From: Selaginella moellendorffii
Taxonomy: Eukaryota > Streptophyta > Lycopodiopsida > Selaginellales > Selaginellaceae
Length of the DNA: 64,000 bases
Direction of reading: 5' to 3'
NCBI RefSeq assembly: GCF_000143415.4
Contig: NW_003314282.1
Span: forward strand, 1,671,767 to 1,735,766
Part shown: piece after piece, positions 1 through 10,960 of the stretch
How positions within the stretch are numbered: position 1 is the first letter of the stretch
Layout of the letters: each line of letters begins with the position of its first letter
The notes under the pieces: model-generated
Told to the model about the DNA's origin: nothing
What the model saw: only the letters and a program-made list of their open reading frames with translations
Database searches by the model: none
Position numbers and translations under genes: made by a program

Positions 1-1467
1 TGATCACAAGTTTTGTATGAACTAACTTTAATGCTAAAGAAAAAATCATGGTATAATCAATATCCTTCTCAACACATCTATAAGCCAAACTTCATAATGT
101 CAAAGTTAATGAAGAGCATATCTGCATCAATCTAAAAGCCAAGCACAATGAAGCTATACTTAACAAGTGATCATTAAACAATCCTCCATGAATTCATCTA
201 TAGCAAAAAGTAATTCACTTCATAACAAGCTCAAAAAGAATCATCAATGATTGATATATTCCAACTCAAATCCAATAAGGATTCAAACATTCCAATACCA
301 ATCACTAACTCTTCCTCTTGTAAAGATAGCATTGTCCATGACTAAATCACTTTTCAAGGAAAAGCTTAAAGATCAACCCCTACTAAACAATCTCGTCTAG
401 AACACAACTAACACAACTTGCCACTCAGCTCGTTTAATAAGGCTATAGTATAGGTACTAACATCTTAACTTCAAACAACTAAGTTGGATATCACTATCCT
501 CAGTTAAGGTGTAGGGCTATCAAGACCAAGTTAAGATCAATGAGAACTCATTACTTTCATAAAGTTTAACAAAATGCAAAGTGCAACCTACCACCAAACA
601 CAATGCTATAGAAGAAAGGCACAAGGGTCACCTTTCTAGAGAAGTGTAATGGCCATTTTTCTACACCAACTCCAGATTCTATCCAACTCAATTGCTTTAG
701 CCCCAAAAGTCAGCATCCCTTTTTAGGTCGCAACTACCTATTAAAGTCTAAGCTAACAAAAGTTCACTCTAAACCCTTCACTAGTTGTATTGGCTTACAA
801 AAACGGAATGGTTTTCGGGCAAAATAATCAACAAATCAACTATTGGAAAAGTTTAAGAAAAATTTATGGAAAATTTTCCATCCTAGAGAAAAAATGACTC
901 TTAGTCTAAGAATATATACTTTCAAGACTCAACCAACTTCCTCCTACCAACAACTTCACATATGTTCACCTCAACATAAATCCTCAAAACCCATAGTATG
1001 CTTAAGCCTCAAACATCATACCCATTTTTCAACATCTAACACCGATATTCATAAAATGCAAAATGAACATCTAAAGCTTGATCATGAAGGCCACATTTTT
1101 GGATATCCACATTGCACTAACACTTTTTTTTAACCATTTTCAAGATTCAATGTAAAGCCAAAACACTAACAAGAAAAATGACATGAAAAAACAAGCTTTA
1201 AGGAAAATTTCTCACCACTCAAAATAACAATGTCATCTCCACTAGCACAAGTGCTAGCAATGCTAATACCTCAACTTTACACTTTCACCATCCAATAATC
1301 TACTCCAAGTGCTAACGGATAAACCAACAAACCATAGCAAGTGAATGTTATGCCCTTTTCCAACACTTAATGAGCAAACCCTCAAGGAAATAAAGTACTA
1401 AATTAAGCTTAGCATAATGGACCATCATTGAGAATTCAGTTAAAGCTACTACAATGCTATTATATGT
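1..1467. other. AT-rich repeat-like DNA, no gene recognised
   Basis: No reading frame here has recognisable protein similarity; the longest (96 codons at 843-1133) is low-complexity and not convincing. Because a tRNA primer-binding site and LTR end point leftwards at 3319-3333, this stretch is probably part of the internal region of a minus-strand LTR element, but no gag or pol motif is visible. Confidence 0.4.
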
Positions 1468-2430
1468 NNNNNNNNNNNNNNNNNNNNNNNNNNNNNNNNN
1501 NNNNNNNNNNNNNNNNNNNNNNNNNNNNNNNNNNNNNNNNNNNNNNNNNNNNNNNNNNNNNNNNNNNNNNNNNNNNNNNNNNNNNNNNNNNNNNNNNNNN
1601 NNNNNNNNNNNNNNNNNNNNNNNNNNNNNNNNNNNNNNNNNNNNNNNNNNNNNNNNNNNNNNNNNNNNNNNNNNNNNNNNNNNNNNNNNNNNNNNNNNNN
1701 NNNNNNNNNNNNNNNNNNNNNNNNNNNNNNNNNNNNNNNNNNNNNNNNNNNNNNNNNNNNNNNNNNNNNNNNNNNNNNNNNNNNNNNNNNNNNNNNNNNN
1801 NNNNNNNNNNNNNNNNNNNNNNNNNNNNNNNNNNNNNNNNNNNNNNNNNNNNNNNNNNNNNNNNNNNNNNNNNNNNNNNNNNNNNNNNNNNNNNNNNNNN
1901 NNNNNNNNNNNNNNNNNNNNNNNNNNNNNNNNNNNNNNNNNNNNNNNNNNNNNNNNNNNNNNNNNNNNNNNNNNNNNNNNNNNNNNNNNNNNNNNNNNNN
2001 NNNNNNNNNNNNNNNNNNNNNNNNNNNNNNNNNNNNNNNNNNNNNNNNNNNNNNNNNNNNNNNNNNNNNNNNNNNNNNNNNNNNNNNNNNNNNNNNNNNN
2101 NNNNNNNNNNNNNNNNNNNNNNNNNNNNNNNNNNNNNNNNNNNNNNNNNNNNNNNNNNNNNNNNNNNNNNNNNNNNNNNNNNNNNNNNNNNNNNNNNNNN
2201 NNNNNNNNNNNNNNNNNNNNNNNNNNNNNNNNNNNNNNNNNNNNNNNNNNNNNNNNNNNNNNNNNNNNNNNNNNNNNNNNNNNNNNNNNNNNNNNNNNNN
2301 NNNNNNNNNNNNNNNNNNNNNNNNNNNNNNNNNNNNNNNNNNNNNNNNNNNNNNNNNNNNNNNNNNNNNNNNNNNNNNNNNNNNNNNNNNNNNNNNNNNN
2401 NNNNNNNNNNNNNNNNNNNNNNNNNNNNNN
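1468..2430. other. Assembly gap (963 Ns)
   Basis: An unbroken run of N. Nothing can be said about its content, and its length may be an estimate. Reading frames that cross it are artefacts. Confidence 0.99.
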
Positions 2431-3318
2431 TCACAACATAGACAAACTCCTGCCACCTTTTTCCAACTAAACTCAAAACTAATCTAACACCAAGCTACTC
2501 AAGGAGCAATAGCAAGGTTCTCCGGAAAAGAATTGAGCATTGTAACCTAAGTCTTTTAATAACAAGTTTAGACAAAATGGTTTAGCACTTCACCGCTATC
2601 CATCCCATAATTCACCATTTATAAGACCATCATTTCCAAATGCATCAAGGTAGAGACTCTTTATTGCATGACATGTGTATGAGCAATGTGTAAACACCTT
2701 ATTGCAAATCATCTCTCCAAGAAGAAAAAATGATTTACGTGTTTGATCTTTTGTCTTTGATAACTCTCTTTTCGATCTCATCTTTAACTAAGCTTTCTTT
2801 CACACTGCCTTCAGTCCAATCCAAGAAAAGTTTATAAGAGAGCATGGCAATGATTACTTGAACCAATAGACTAATCCCTATAGTCTTGATTGATCCACTT
2901 GTAATCATGTCTAGGAAGGATCCACTAGTGCCGTGCTAAACAGCTACAGACCAGTCTATTTGCCACTCATAACAAACCCAGGGAGGTTTGCTTTCACCCA
3001 CAGTACATGGAACAACTCATGAAACCACCGATAGGCTAACATTAATCCTGCCAACTCAAAGTGTAACCTCGAGTTGCTAATATGCTTCACTCACAAGCGC
3101 AAGTGCAAACTGCTGCAAACAGAATAACTAAGTCCATCTTATGAGCCCAAGAGCAAGCTCACATAATAGGTACAAAAAGTAACCAAAATCCATACCTAAA
3201 GAACAAATGCGAAGCCTTTACACCTAAATGTATACCCACTTGGATCATTGTTTTCATCTCTGTATCAGCAACGAGACTAGTTGCCCAATCTCATTGGATA
3301 ATACTTGCTGAGAAATAT
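2431..3318 (-). mobile_element. Probable 5' internal region of minus-strand LTR element
   Basis: This stretch lies directly downstream, on the minus strand, of a tRNA primer-binding site and an LTR end, so by position it is the untranslated leader or gag region of an LTR retrotransposon. I see no conserved protein motif in it. It is interrupted on the left by the assembly gap. Confidence 0.4.
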
Positions 3319-3330
3319 CCTCTGATACCA
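3319..3330 (-). other. Primer-binding site (initiator Met tRNA)
   Basis: Read on the minus strand the 12 bases are TGGTATCAGAGG, which matches the start of the standard plant LTR-element primer site complementary to the 3' end of initiator methionine tRNA (TGGTATCAGAGC). It lies 2 bases beyond the CA end of the minus-strand LTR. Confidence 0.75.
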
Positions 3331-3671
3331 CGTGCCACATGCCATGTGTCCAAAGGATAGTGGTGTGGAGCCTGAGTTTCAGAGTCTTGGGCCATTGAAT
3401 GAAGGAACAGTGCCAAACTCCCAAGCATGGAGCCAAGGAGCAATGACACTGAAGCACGGAATGACTCCTGAGCATCCAGCCCAAGGAATGAAGGGACAGG
3501 AGCACGGAGTAACTTGGAACAGTCCTAGAGCATTTAGCATCCCAATGCTAGGACTAGCACACAAAACGGAGCCAAATAGAGTCTAGTGCTATTTTAGCAT
3601 ACAAGTGGCATAACGCGAGGATATGGGTACTATACCAACTAGCATGTTATGGAACTTGGGCTTAAACCCAA

Positions 3672-4265
3672 TATAAGCAACCAAAGGGAACGATTCGAGA
3701 GACGATCCATAGGGGTTCAAATATAGAGGGAAAGGGCCCATGAATAAGAGTGCACCCCCTTTTCCAATCGATCAAGGGTCTTGGGATAGTTGAAGTTAAG
3801 TGTCCTTGGGTTTGAATAGTATTGGGCTGAATGACCTCCTGGGAAGTCCAAAATCAGGAGCTTACATTTGGTATCAGAGGGGTCTCGGGTCCGACTCTGT
3901 TGGTTGGCTAGGGGAATCGCACCACATGTTGATTGACATCTGGCTGGTCTAGTTTGCTCCCGCTGGGCTCGACCCGAGGGGTAGGGTGTCAAGAGAGCGG
4001 GGCTTTCGGGAGAGCTGCGGCTCTCAGCTTCCGTTCACGAGGGCGTGAACTTGCAGGGAAGCGTGGTGGATTGTAAGCAACCAAAGGGAACGATTCAAGA
4101 GACGATCCATGGGGTTCAAATATAGAGGGAAAGGGCCCATGAATAAGAGTGCACCCCCTTTTCCAATCGGTCAAGGGTCTTGGGATAGTTGGAGTTAAAT
4201 GTCCTTGGGTTTGAATAGTACTGGGTTGGATGACCTCTCGGGAAGTCCAAACTCAGGAGCTTACA
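3672..4265 (+). mobile_element. Intact TRIM retrotransposon (594 bp)
   Basis: This is a terminal-repeat retrotransposon in miniature. Two LTRs of 195 bp (3672-3866) and 194 bp (4072-4265) are direct repeats with a handful of differences and end in short inverted repeats, TGTAAGC...GCTTACA; the left copy has TATAAGC. The internal domain is only about 205 bp. It begins, 2 bases after the left LTR, with a primer-binding site (3869-3880) and ends with a purine-rich tract before the right LTR. No coding capacity is present, so mobilisation would need proteins from another element. The 5-bp sequence CCCAA flanks both sides (3667-3671 and 4266-4270), as expected for a target-site duplication. It sits inside a larger LTR and is therefore younger than it. 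Confidence 0.9.
3869..3880 (+). other. TRIM primer-binding site
   Basis: TGGTATCAGAGG follows the CA end of the left TRIM LTR after 2 bases and matches the initiator-Met tRNA primer site, the usual site in TRIM elements. Confidence 0.85.
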
Positions 4266-4385
4266 CCCAAGTCAAACGCATAACAAAGACAGACACACAA
4301 GCAGGAGCTAGACTATGCCTCAGGTTGGTCAGCCATGCCCAACCCACTATCCTTACTATACATTTGGAGACCCTGAAATTGAGGA

Positions 4386-5580
4386 AAAGTGTAGAAAAAA
4401 GTGTGAAAAGAGGAGGAAAATAGAGGAAAAAGAGTGAGCACCCAAAAAACTTAACCCATACTTGGATTTTGGCTCAGAAAAGTGTAATATGCAAATGCAG
4501 CCTCTTGATGACTTCCGGTATGCTCCAAGGATTGGCTGAAATCAAGAAAGAAAGTGAGGTAGAAGAGGGGATGCGTTGCCCAAGGGTGGTAAGTGTGGAA
4601 ATGATGAAAGATGGAGTGATATGGTGGAGCGCTGAGATGGTGGTGGCACTCTAAAAAGGTGGCCATTGATAACCGTTGGCTTGTAGAGTAAGCACTGACC
4701 ACTCGGAGTAGCCAGTAACCAGTAACCAGTAACTGGGGACCTGTAACCTGTAATCGGTAACCACCTGCTCTTGCTCTTACTCCTGCACCTGCTCCAGCAC
4801 CGATATGGTGGAGCACTGAAATAGGGCGGCACTTTGAGAAGGTGGTCAGTCTGATGTGTCGGACTGAAGAAGTCAGCAGCTGAAAAGGATGTTGTAGTCA
4901 CTAGGTTGCCGATAAAGGGAGGTGGCATGTGTCCACTGAGTGCTGGAGCAGAAGAAAGTGGCTTCGGCTTCTGTGGCCTAGCCTAAAGATCCATCTAGGT
5001 GCTTCGAGTGAACAGGTTCATCTGGTTGGAAGAAAGTCGCTCCAGAAAAGCTAGTGCATTATCGGTAAATGGTCGTAAGGATATCTCGGAAACGGCAAGT
5101 CCAAATGAGGTGGTGTCATTTGCTGCTGGTGCACATATGTGTGTCTGTGGTATGGTGTAAATGTGACCTCAAATGGAGATGTGAATGATGGTGAAAGAAT
5201 GAAAGATGCAAGACGGGCATCTAGAGATAAGTGTGGGTAATACTGCTGGAAGTGATTGGTGATGGAACTGTGAGTGTAGATGATATGGAATGAGTGAAGG
5301 AATGTGTGGGGTGTAGTAATGGTAAGGGAAGGGCCAAAGAACCTGGAATATAAACCGAGCCAAGCGAGGAACCTCTATACAAATGGCAATGCAGCTTGAG
5401 CGTGAAATCCAAGGCATGGGTATGGTCTAATGGAGAAACACCCTCTGAAAGTAAGAAAAGTAGCCATGAAAGTAAAGTGAAAGAAAGGAAGAAAAAGAAA
5501 AAGAAGAGAATAGGAATGACTCACTGGATGAAGCATTTGAGATGAGAGTGGTTGTGAGTGTGTGGGAGCTCACGTCCCTC
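4386..5580 (-). mobile_element. 3' non-coding part of Ty3/gypsy element 1
   Basis: On the minus strand this stretch follows the integrase. Parts of 5,160-5,520, reverse complemented, resemble plus-strand 22,000-22,450 in order and composition, which ties both to the same element family. The tract 4,690-4,800, a run of 'gtaacc'-type units followed by pyrimidine-rich DNA, recurs at 12,715-12,830 in direct orientation. The pair may mark the two ends of the element, but the flanks do not align, so LTRs are not proven. Confidence 0.4.
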
Positions 5581-5847
5581 AGCATCAACTAGCACGTATG
5601 CTCCACCCCTGATGTGTCGCTGGACAAAGTAGGGGCCAGTTCAGTGAGGGGAGAACTTCGAAGGTGGCATGAACTCCTTGAGTAGAACCAGATTGCCATC
5701 CTCGAATGGTTCGGTAGACTGCTAGTGATCAATGACAGACTTGATCTTCTGCTTGCCTCAAAGGAGATGTTCCGATGTGGATTGTCGCTGTTCTTCCAAG
5801 GCAAGAACCTCCAAGTCACGTGCATGAAGCTTGTCCTAATCACTAAG

Positions 5848-6614
5848 CTACATCGCTGCTGCGTATCGAAGTGAAAGTGAGAGTGATGGCACTTGGATCT
5901 CCACTAGAGGCACGGCCTCTGTCCCATAAACAAGGGAGAATGGGGTCGCAGAGATGGATGTTTTGAAGGACGTCCGAAAGGCCCACAATGCCGTAACCAA
6001 GTGCTCATGCCAACGCCTTGGGTGATCCTCCACAAGCTTTGAGATGACTGTCTTCAATATCTTGTTGCTGGACTCTGTCTGGCCATTGCACTCAGGATAA
6101 TAGCTGCTGCTCTTCACTTGCTTGACCTGCAGCTGCTGGAGAAGATGCTGCATCACCTGTCCAAGGAAGCACGATCGGAAACCAAAACAATAGGAACTCC
6201 GAATCGGCAAATGATGTACTCGTAGACAAACTTTGCTGTAGAGTGTTGATCTGCCTATCGCAGAAAGGGTGGCCTCGACCCACTTTGTGAAATAGTTCGT
6301 TGCCACAATGATGTATCGCTGTCCTTTTGAGCTTGGTGGGTTGATTTGGCCAACGAAGTCAAGTCCCCACTGGAAAAAGGGACCCAAAGAAGTGATGAGC
6401 TGGAAAGGAAGACGTGGAACATGGTCCAGGGGTTGAACCGTTGGCACTGCTTACATGCCTTTGCATAGGCCAAGCTGACCTGGTGAATTCGAGGCCAAAA
6501 GTAGCCATGGCGCAAGAGGAGCTGTGCTATGACCCGTCTCGAGAAATGCCCCGCACAAGAGTGGAAAGCGCAAAGGAGCTCAGGGACCTCATGTTCCCCC
6601 ACACAGCACAACAA
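5848..6614 (-). pseudogene. Integrase (zinc-binding domain and core), broken
   Basis: The upstream part (about 6,480-6,614) carries the remains of the HHCC zinc-binding domain, with a CAGHFSRR stretch and a CKQCQRF stretch. The core follows with the first catalytic Asp in GLDFVGQ and the late YYPECNGQTESSNK block characteristic of gypsy integrases, followed by a conserved LWAFRTS tract. Around 6,170-6,230 the frame shifts: the second catalytic Asp (in a VSDRASF context) is readable only in another frame. This is typical retroviral-type integrase architecture, inactivated by frameshifts. Confidence 0.85.
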
Positions 6615-6620
6615 AACTTC

Positions 6621-7484
6621 CTAAGAAGTCCTCTTGTAAAGGTCTCTATCGAGAAGGCAAAACCCCCGTGCTCGGATCTCCAATACCTTTTGTTGTATTG
6701 GTGAGGAATCGACTGGGAACTGACCTGAATCTAGGTACACTACAACATCCTGTAATGCTGCTGGGACCACAAAGGAAGTAGCTTCAGCAACCAGGAACTT
6801 GCTCGAATCCATCATATGCTTCTGCCGCATGTGAAAAGTTGGTTGGAACTCTTGAATAGTCACAATCCAAGATAAAGTACGACAACTGTGAACCAGTCAC
6901 TGTAAAAGGAAGGTCAGCACATTAAAATAAATGTGGAAATGGATACGGGCTCTAGCGAGAAAGTGACGAAATCGCTCCAAGGTGTAAACAACAGGCACTG
7001 CTTCTTTTTCCGCATCCACGTATTTCTTCTCAGTCTTCTTGAACGAATGTGATGCATAGTATGTTGCATGTGGTGGCTTGCCGGGCTGTGAACATTGGCA
7101 AAGGCATACTCCAAAAGCCTTTGTACCCGTTGTGATATAAATGTCGAAAGGAAGTTGTCGTTCTGGTGGTTGGAGTACCGAGGCCCTACGGAGTGACTGC
7201 TTTAGTGATTCAAAGGCTTGTTGCTGGGACTCACCCCAGACAAATGGAACGTTGTGTTGTAGTAGAGCTATCAGAGGCCATGAACGTGCAGCATAGTTGT
7301 GGAGAAAATGGCAAAAGAAACCCGTTTGCTCGAGGAAGCTGTGTAGTTGCTTCACATTGGTTGGTGGGTTCCGATCCAAAATCTCTTGAGCCTTGGCTAC
7401 CTGGGGCTTGATCCCATCCTGCGAGACATCAAAGCCTAGCAACCGGCCTTCAGTCACCTCGAATTTACACTTCGCCGGGTTCAA
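6621..7484 (-). pseudogene. RT connection and Ty3-type RNase H
   Basis: The frame at 6,897-7,484 starts in the RT thumb/connection region (NPAKCKFEVTEGRLLGFDVS, a standard gypsy landmark). It continues through a HATYYASHSFKKTEKKYVDAEKEA region that corresponds to the usual gypsy RNase H core, where 'YASR.L...E.NY...EKE' is conserved. The frame at 6,621-6,863 is the linker towards integrase. This is the second RNase H of the element; the first lies upstream of RT. Confidence 0.8.
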
Positions 7485-7499
7485 TGAAAACCTGTGTTG

Positions 7500-8780
7500 T
7501 CAACAGCGAGTGAAGATTTTCTCCAAGTGCACAAGGTGGTTCTCAAAGGAGTCAGAGGTCGTGCACAGATCTTCCATATACACCCTCAAAGCACCTCCAA
7601 TCAAGTCGTGAAAGGCATGGGTCATAAAGCGCTGAAAAGTAGCTCCGGCATTACATAAGCCAAACGAGAGGACGTTGAAAGCGAAGACGCCCCAAGGTGT
7701 CCAGAAGGCCGTAAGATCTCGATGATCAGGATGAATGAATATCTGGTTGTACCCTAAAAAGCCATCCATGAAAGAGTAGTAACAGTGTCCAGCCATTTCA
7801 TCCACAATCGCATCAATAAATGGAGTTGGAAAGTGATCTTTCGCAGTTGCCTTGCTCAAGTCTTGAAAGTCAACACAGAGGTGGAGTTTTCCATTTGCCT
7901 TGCGTGCAGGGATGATATTGGCCACCCACTCTGAGCTCCCCAAAGGGTAAATAAAGCCGGCTGCCAAAAGTCGCTTGATCTCCAACTTCATCTCTAAGTG
8001 AGCTGCCGGGCTGAAACGCCGCATCTTTTGACAGATTGGTTTGGCTGCCTCTAAAAGCACAATACTGTGCATGATTGTGTCCATGGGAACTCCTAAAAGC
8101 TGGCTGTAGTCCCAAGCAAACACATCCTTGAAACAGTGAAGGAGATCCAAGAGCTTTGTTGCGTTTGTTGGAGCAAGCGATGTGGCGATAAAGAACGGGT
8201 CCTTGTCATCACCTAGGAAAATGGCATGAACCCTAGAGTCTGGAGAAACCTTTGGCTCATCTATCTTTGATTCCTCCCTAACCCTGGAAACCAAAGAGTA
8301 GGGAGTGCCTTTTGCCTCTCGCATCATGGTGATTGCTTGATATGATAACCTGTCTACCCAAAAGTTTTCTTCATGAGGAACACTTTGAAAAGTCACTTGA
8401 GAGAACTCATCCTTCAAGTTGACTACCCACTGCCATAGCTCTTTTAGGTTCTCTTTGTAGACTTGGTATTCTCCAGTAAGTTGGCGTATGATGAGTTGCG
8501 CATCTCCAACGAAAGTGACTTGCCTAAACTTGAGACATGTGACCAACTTCATGGCATTGATGGCTGCCAAGTACTCTGCTTCATTAGCTAATGTTGCTGG
8601 CAAAGTGATAGAGAGGTCGGCTACTTTGTTCTCCGCAGAATTAATCATCCAAACTCCAATGCCGGCAACCTGGTTTTTGGGGCAGAAAGCAGCATCAAAA
8701 TAAGCTGTAATCATAGGAGTGTCCTCTTCCTTAAATAAAGATGCTAAGAACACCACATCCAGCAAGACCCTTTCTGGCAA
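7500..8780 (-). pseudogene. RNase H (upstream) fused to reverse transcriptase
   Basis: One open frame of 426 codons. Residues about 22-150 form an RNase HI-like domain with all four expected acidic positions: Asp in YFDAAF, Glu in NEAEYLAAINA, Asp in FVGDAQLIIRQ, and Asp in NFWVDRLS. From about residue 210 a Ty3/gypsy RT follows, with SSEWVANIIPARKANGKLHLCVDFQ, a fingers-palm tract, and FGLCNAGATFQRFM. The active-site box reads YMED instead of the usual YxDD, so one catalytic Asp is replaced by Glu and the RT is probably inactive. The next frame downstream continues the RT connection. RNase H in front of RT is not the usual gypsy order. Confidence 0.85.
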
Positions 8781-8837
8781 GTCTGGTAAGAATGTTGTTG
8801 TTAGATCTGGAGTCTTTGTTTGTTGTTCTCATTGCTT

Positions 8838-9728
8838 CTAATGCTTTAAGTGCTCAATGTCCAATGCAAGGACTGTAGCCAAGTACTCTGCAAGTGAAGG
8901 AAGATCCTCCACCGAAGTCCAGTCCAAGTCGGGTGCTGAAGTTTCAGTGTAATACACTTGGATCTGTACCAAGAGCTCCATGGTAGGAAATTTTGAACTC
9001 AAAGAGCTATAACTTGTATGCAGCACGTTCGATTGGCTTGATGCTTTTTGCCAATTGTGTGTCTGGATGTCATCTTCCGTCTCCAAGAAACGGCATGACA
9101 AAATACACTCGGAGTCGTTAGCTATCACAATTTTAGTAGGAAGACACGGGCTGTGTGACACCTCAAATAGTTGTTGAGGAGAATTGAGTTCAGCTGTGTC
9201 CTGTGAAAGATGAACCTAGTCTGGAGTGACTATGTCATCAAGCTCCATAAGAGAGAGTTGGTCCCATGTAAGAAATGAATAAAAAAGCCCTTCCTCTATC
9301 AAGAAACACTCTGGAAAGTTGGATATAGGAGCCCGTACCCTATAAGCCCTGCTATCAAATAAAAAGGGTGTGGCGAGGGGCTTGGCCTTACTCTCAAATA
9401 AAGAGAGTGAAGTTGAGAGATGTCTCAAGCTATCTGACCCACCTCCAACCATGTCAATCACATTGCATGAGAAAGCATTAGTCATATAGATGGTTGATTC
9501 CACTGCCAACTCAAGAAAAACCTTTGTGAGTTCAGAAGGAAAGTATGGTGTGGAAGCCATCTTAGTCCGAGCTTGCTGGGCTTGCTGAGAAAGAGCTCTG
9601 CCGTGGTTGTTGAGAAAGGTGGCGCTATGGGTTCCATCCCTAATTTCCAGCTTGCCTTGTGTGCTATCAATGGTGCAATGGGCTCTGACTTGCCATGAGC
9701 GGACAAGGATGACAAAGTCTTTCAAAGA
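8838..9728 (-). pseudogene. Protease C-terminal part and linker of element 1
   Basis: Two frames (8,838-9,161 and 9,216 to about 9,728) lie between the protease and the upstream RNase H. The beginning of the second (SFKDFVILVRSWQVRAHC) resembles the end of gypsy aspartic proteases, where 'D.ILGR.WL' is common. It joins in frame with the protease part at 10,639 once the solo LTR and one copy of its target duplication are left out. The remainder is not recognisable. Confidence 0.6.
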
Positions 9729-10638
9729 TGTTGCAAATGTCACTTCGGGTATCGAAAGATACTTGTCGGCCAATCCTTACGGACACTCTTTCCTTACTAC
9801 CACGACGGCAGGAGGTCAGTACTGCTGGTTTCGTTTATTAGCCCCTCTTGTCTAAGTGTTAGTAAACTGGACTTAGCATCTGTACTTGGCCGGATGACTA
9901 TAAGGAAGGAATTCTTAAGTGTCTATTTAGCCAAGCATACTTGGCCCGGCTTGTTAGTTCTCTTTTGCTTTGTCTTGCACTGGCTTGGCAAGAACCCTCG
10001 CGTGTTGAGACTAGTCCCTCAATATCGCTGGATGATAGCTTACCGTGTCTGCCAAACACCCTCGCTATCACGCCCTTTGTGTTAGTCTCATTTCAGTCCC
10101 AAATGCTATTTATGGAAAGTGTCTAGATTAGCTCATTTGGCATATCTACGGAATGTAGAGATCGGCCCGAACACAATGGTGTTCGTCCCATGTTCAAATT
10201 TGCAATCTAGCGCATTCCATATTTAGTAAGTTTCGAACTTATCCCAGAGACTAACTCCTAGTATTAAGGGTGGCTTGGAGTGAAAGCCCAAAGCGTGTGT
10301 TCGTAAGGGGGGGGGGGGGTTCCAAATATATAATAGGGATAGTGGTTGGAATGCATGTCTGACCACTTGAGACATTAGTTTAGCTCCCGCTGGGCTGTGT
10401 CGCTCCTTGTTTTGCATCCGGCTTGGGTCTTAGCCCAAGCTCCATGCTGCTCTAGTTGGTGGGGTACCTTCCTCCTCGCATTAGGCCACCGGTATGCCAA
10501 AATTGTGCCAAACTCCATCTGAGACCATTTTGCGTGTAGGTGTTGGATACGGGGAGCTGGTGCTCGTGGGATTGTACCAGACCCTTGTTTTGTAGCGCAA
10601 TGGGCTTGGAGTTCGGCTCCAAATTCAGGTGCGTTACA
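9729..10638 (+). mobile_element. Solo LTR (910 bp) inserted in element 1 protease
   Basis: The first roughly 800 bp align by eye to the LTR at 14,141, sharing for example 'gtgtctatttagccaagcata', the 'caaatgctatt' block and 'tttgcaatctag'. It starts TG and ends CA. It is flanked by identical 5-bp repeats AAAGA (9724-9728 and 10639-10643), the signature of integrase-mediated insertion. No internal domain or second LTR is present, so it is a solo LTR left by recombination. A G-run lies at about 10,307-10,318. The last 80 bp differ from the 14,141 copy, suggesting a subfamily. Confidence 0.9.
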
Positions 10639-10960
10639 AAAGAGGACGTTCCAAGATGTTGGTAGTCAACCACAAGGAAATCTACCTCAGAAATAACACC
10701 TTGCACTAAGACCTTGACACCACAGCAAATGCCCACTTGAGGAACAGTATGGTTAGTGAAGGTTTTGAGCATGATGGAGGAGCTCTCAGTGATCTATAGC
10801 TATGCTGAAAGGGCAGCCTCGAGAGAGATAATGTTACTTCCCAAACCGGAGTCAACCAAAGCATCCATCTTACAAGAGGAAGTACCAATCTGCATCGGGA
10901 CAAAGAATGGACCAGGATCTCCACAATATCTTATCATGTCAACAATGTGCACCTCTTAAG
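10639..10960 (-). pseudogene. Retroelement aspartic protease, N-terminal part
   Basis: The minus strand carries a DALVDSGLGSNIIS motif, the Asp-Ser-Gly active site of retropepsin-like proteases, near 10,840. This is followed after a stop codon by MLKTFTNHTVPQVGICCGVKV and by DFLVVDYQHLGTSSF, where the solo LTR cuts in. The plus-strand element at 19.6-19.9 kb has the same arrangement, confirming one family. Confidence 0.75.

Larger units (their letters stand above)
3333..4385 (-). mobile_element. LTR of large element (5' LTR, minus), split by TRIM
   Basis: The reverse complement of 3333-3671 plus 4271 to about 4385 aligns by eye with the right half of the plus-strand LTR at 14,141-15,203. Shared landmarks include the block around 'gggtttaagccca' and the terminal tract ending 'gacacatggcatgtggca'. 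The minus-strand end is CA followed 2 bases later by a primer-binding site, so this is a 5' LTR of an element extending left. Its own start (U3) is not clear beyond about 4385. A complete TRIM element (3672-4265) is inserted in it. Confidence 0.7.

Noticed and set aside
1428-2476. Long open frames on both strands around 1.4-2.5 kb
   Set aside because: They consist almost entirely of the N gap and carry no sequence information.
2806-2820. 'cttcagtccaa' resembling a miR319 target core
   Set aside because: It lies in repeat DNA far from any TCP gene; a short chance match.
3254-4174. Several 60-90 codon frames in the 3.2-4.2 kb region
   Set aside because: They lie in LTR and TRIM sequence, overlap on both strands and show no protein motif.
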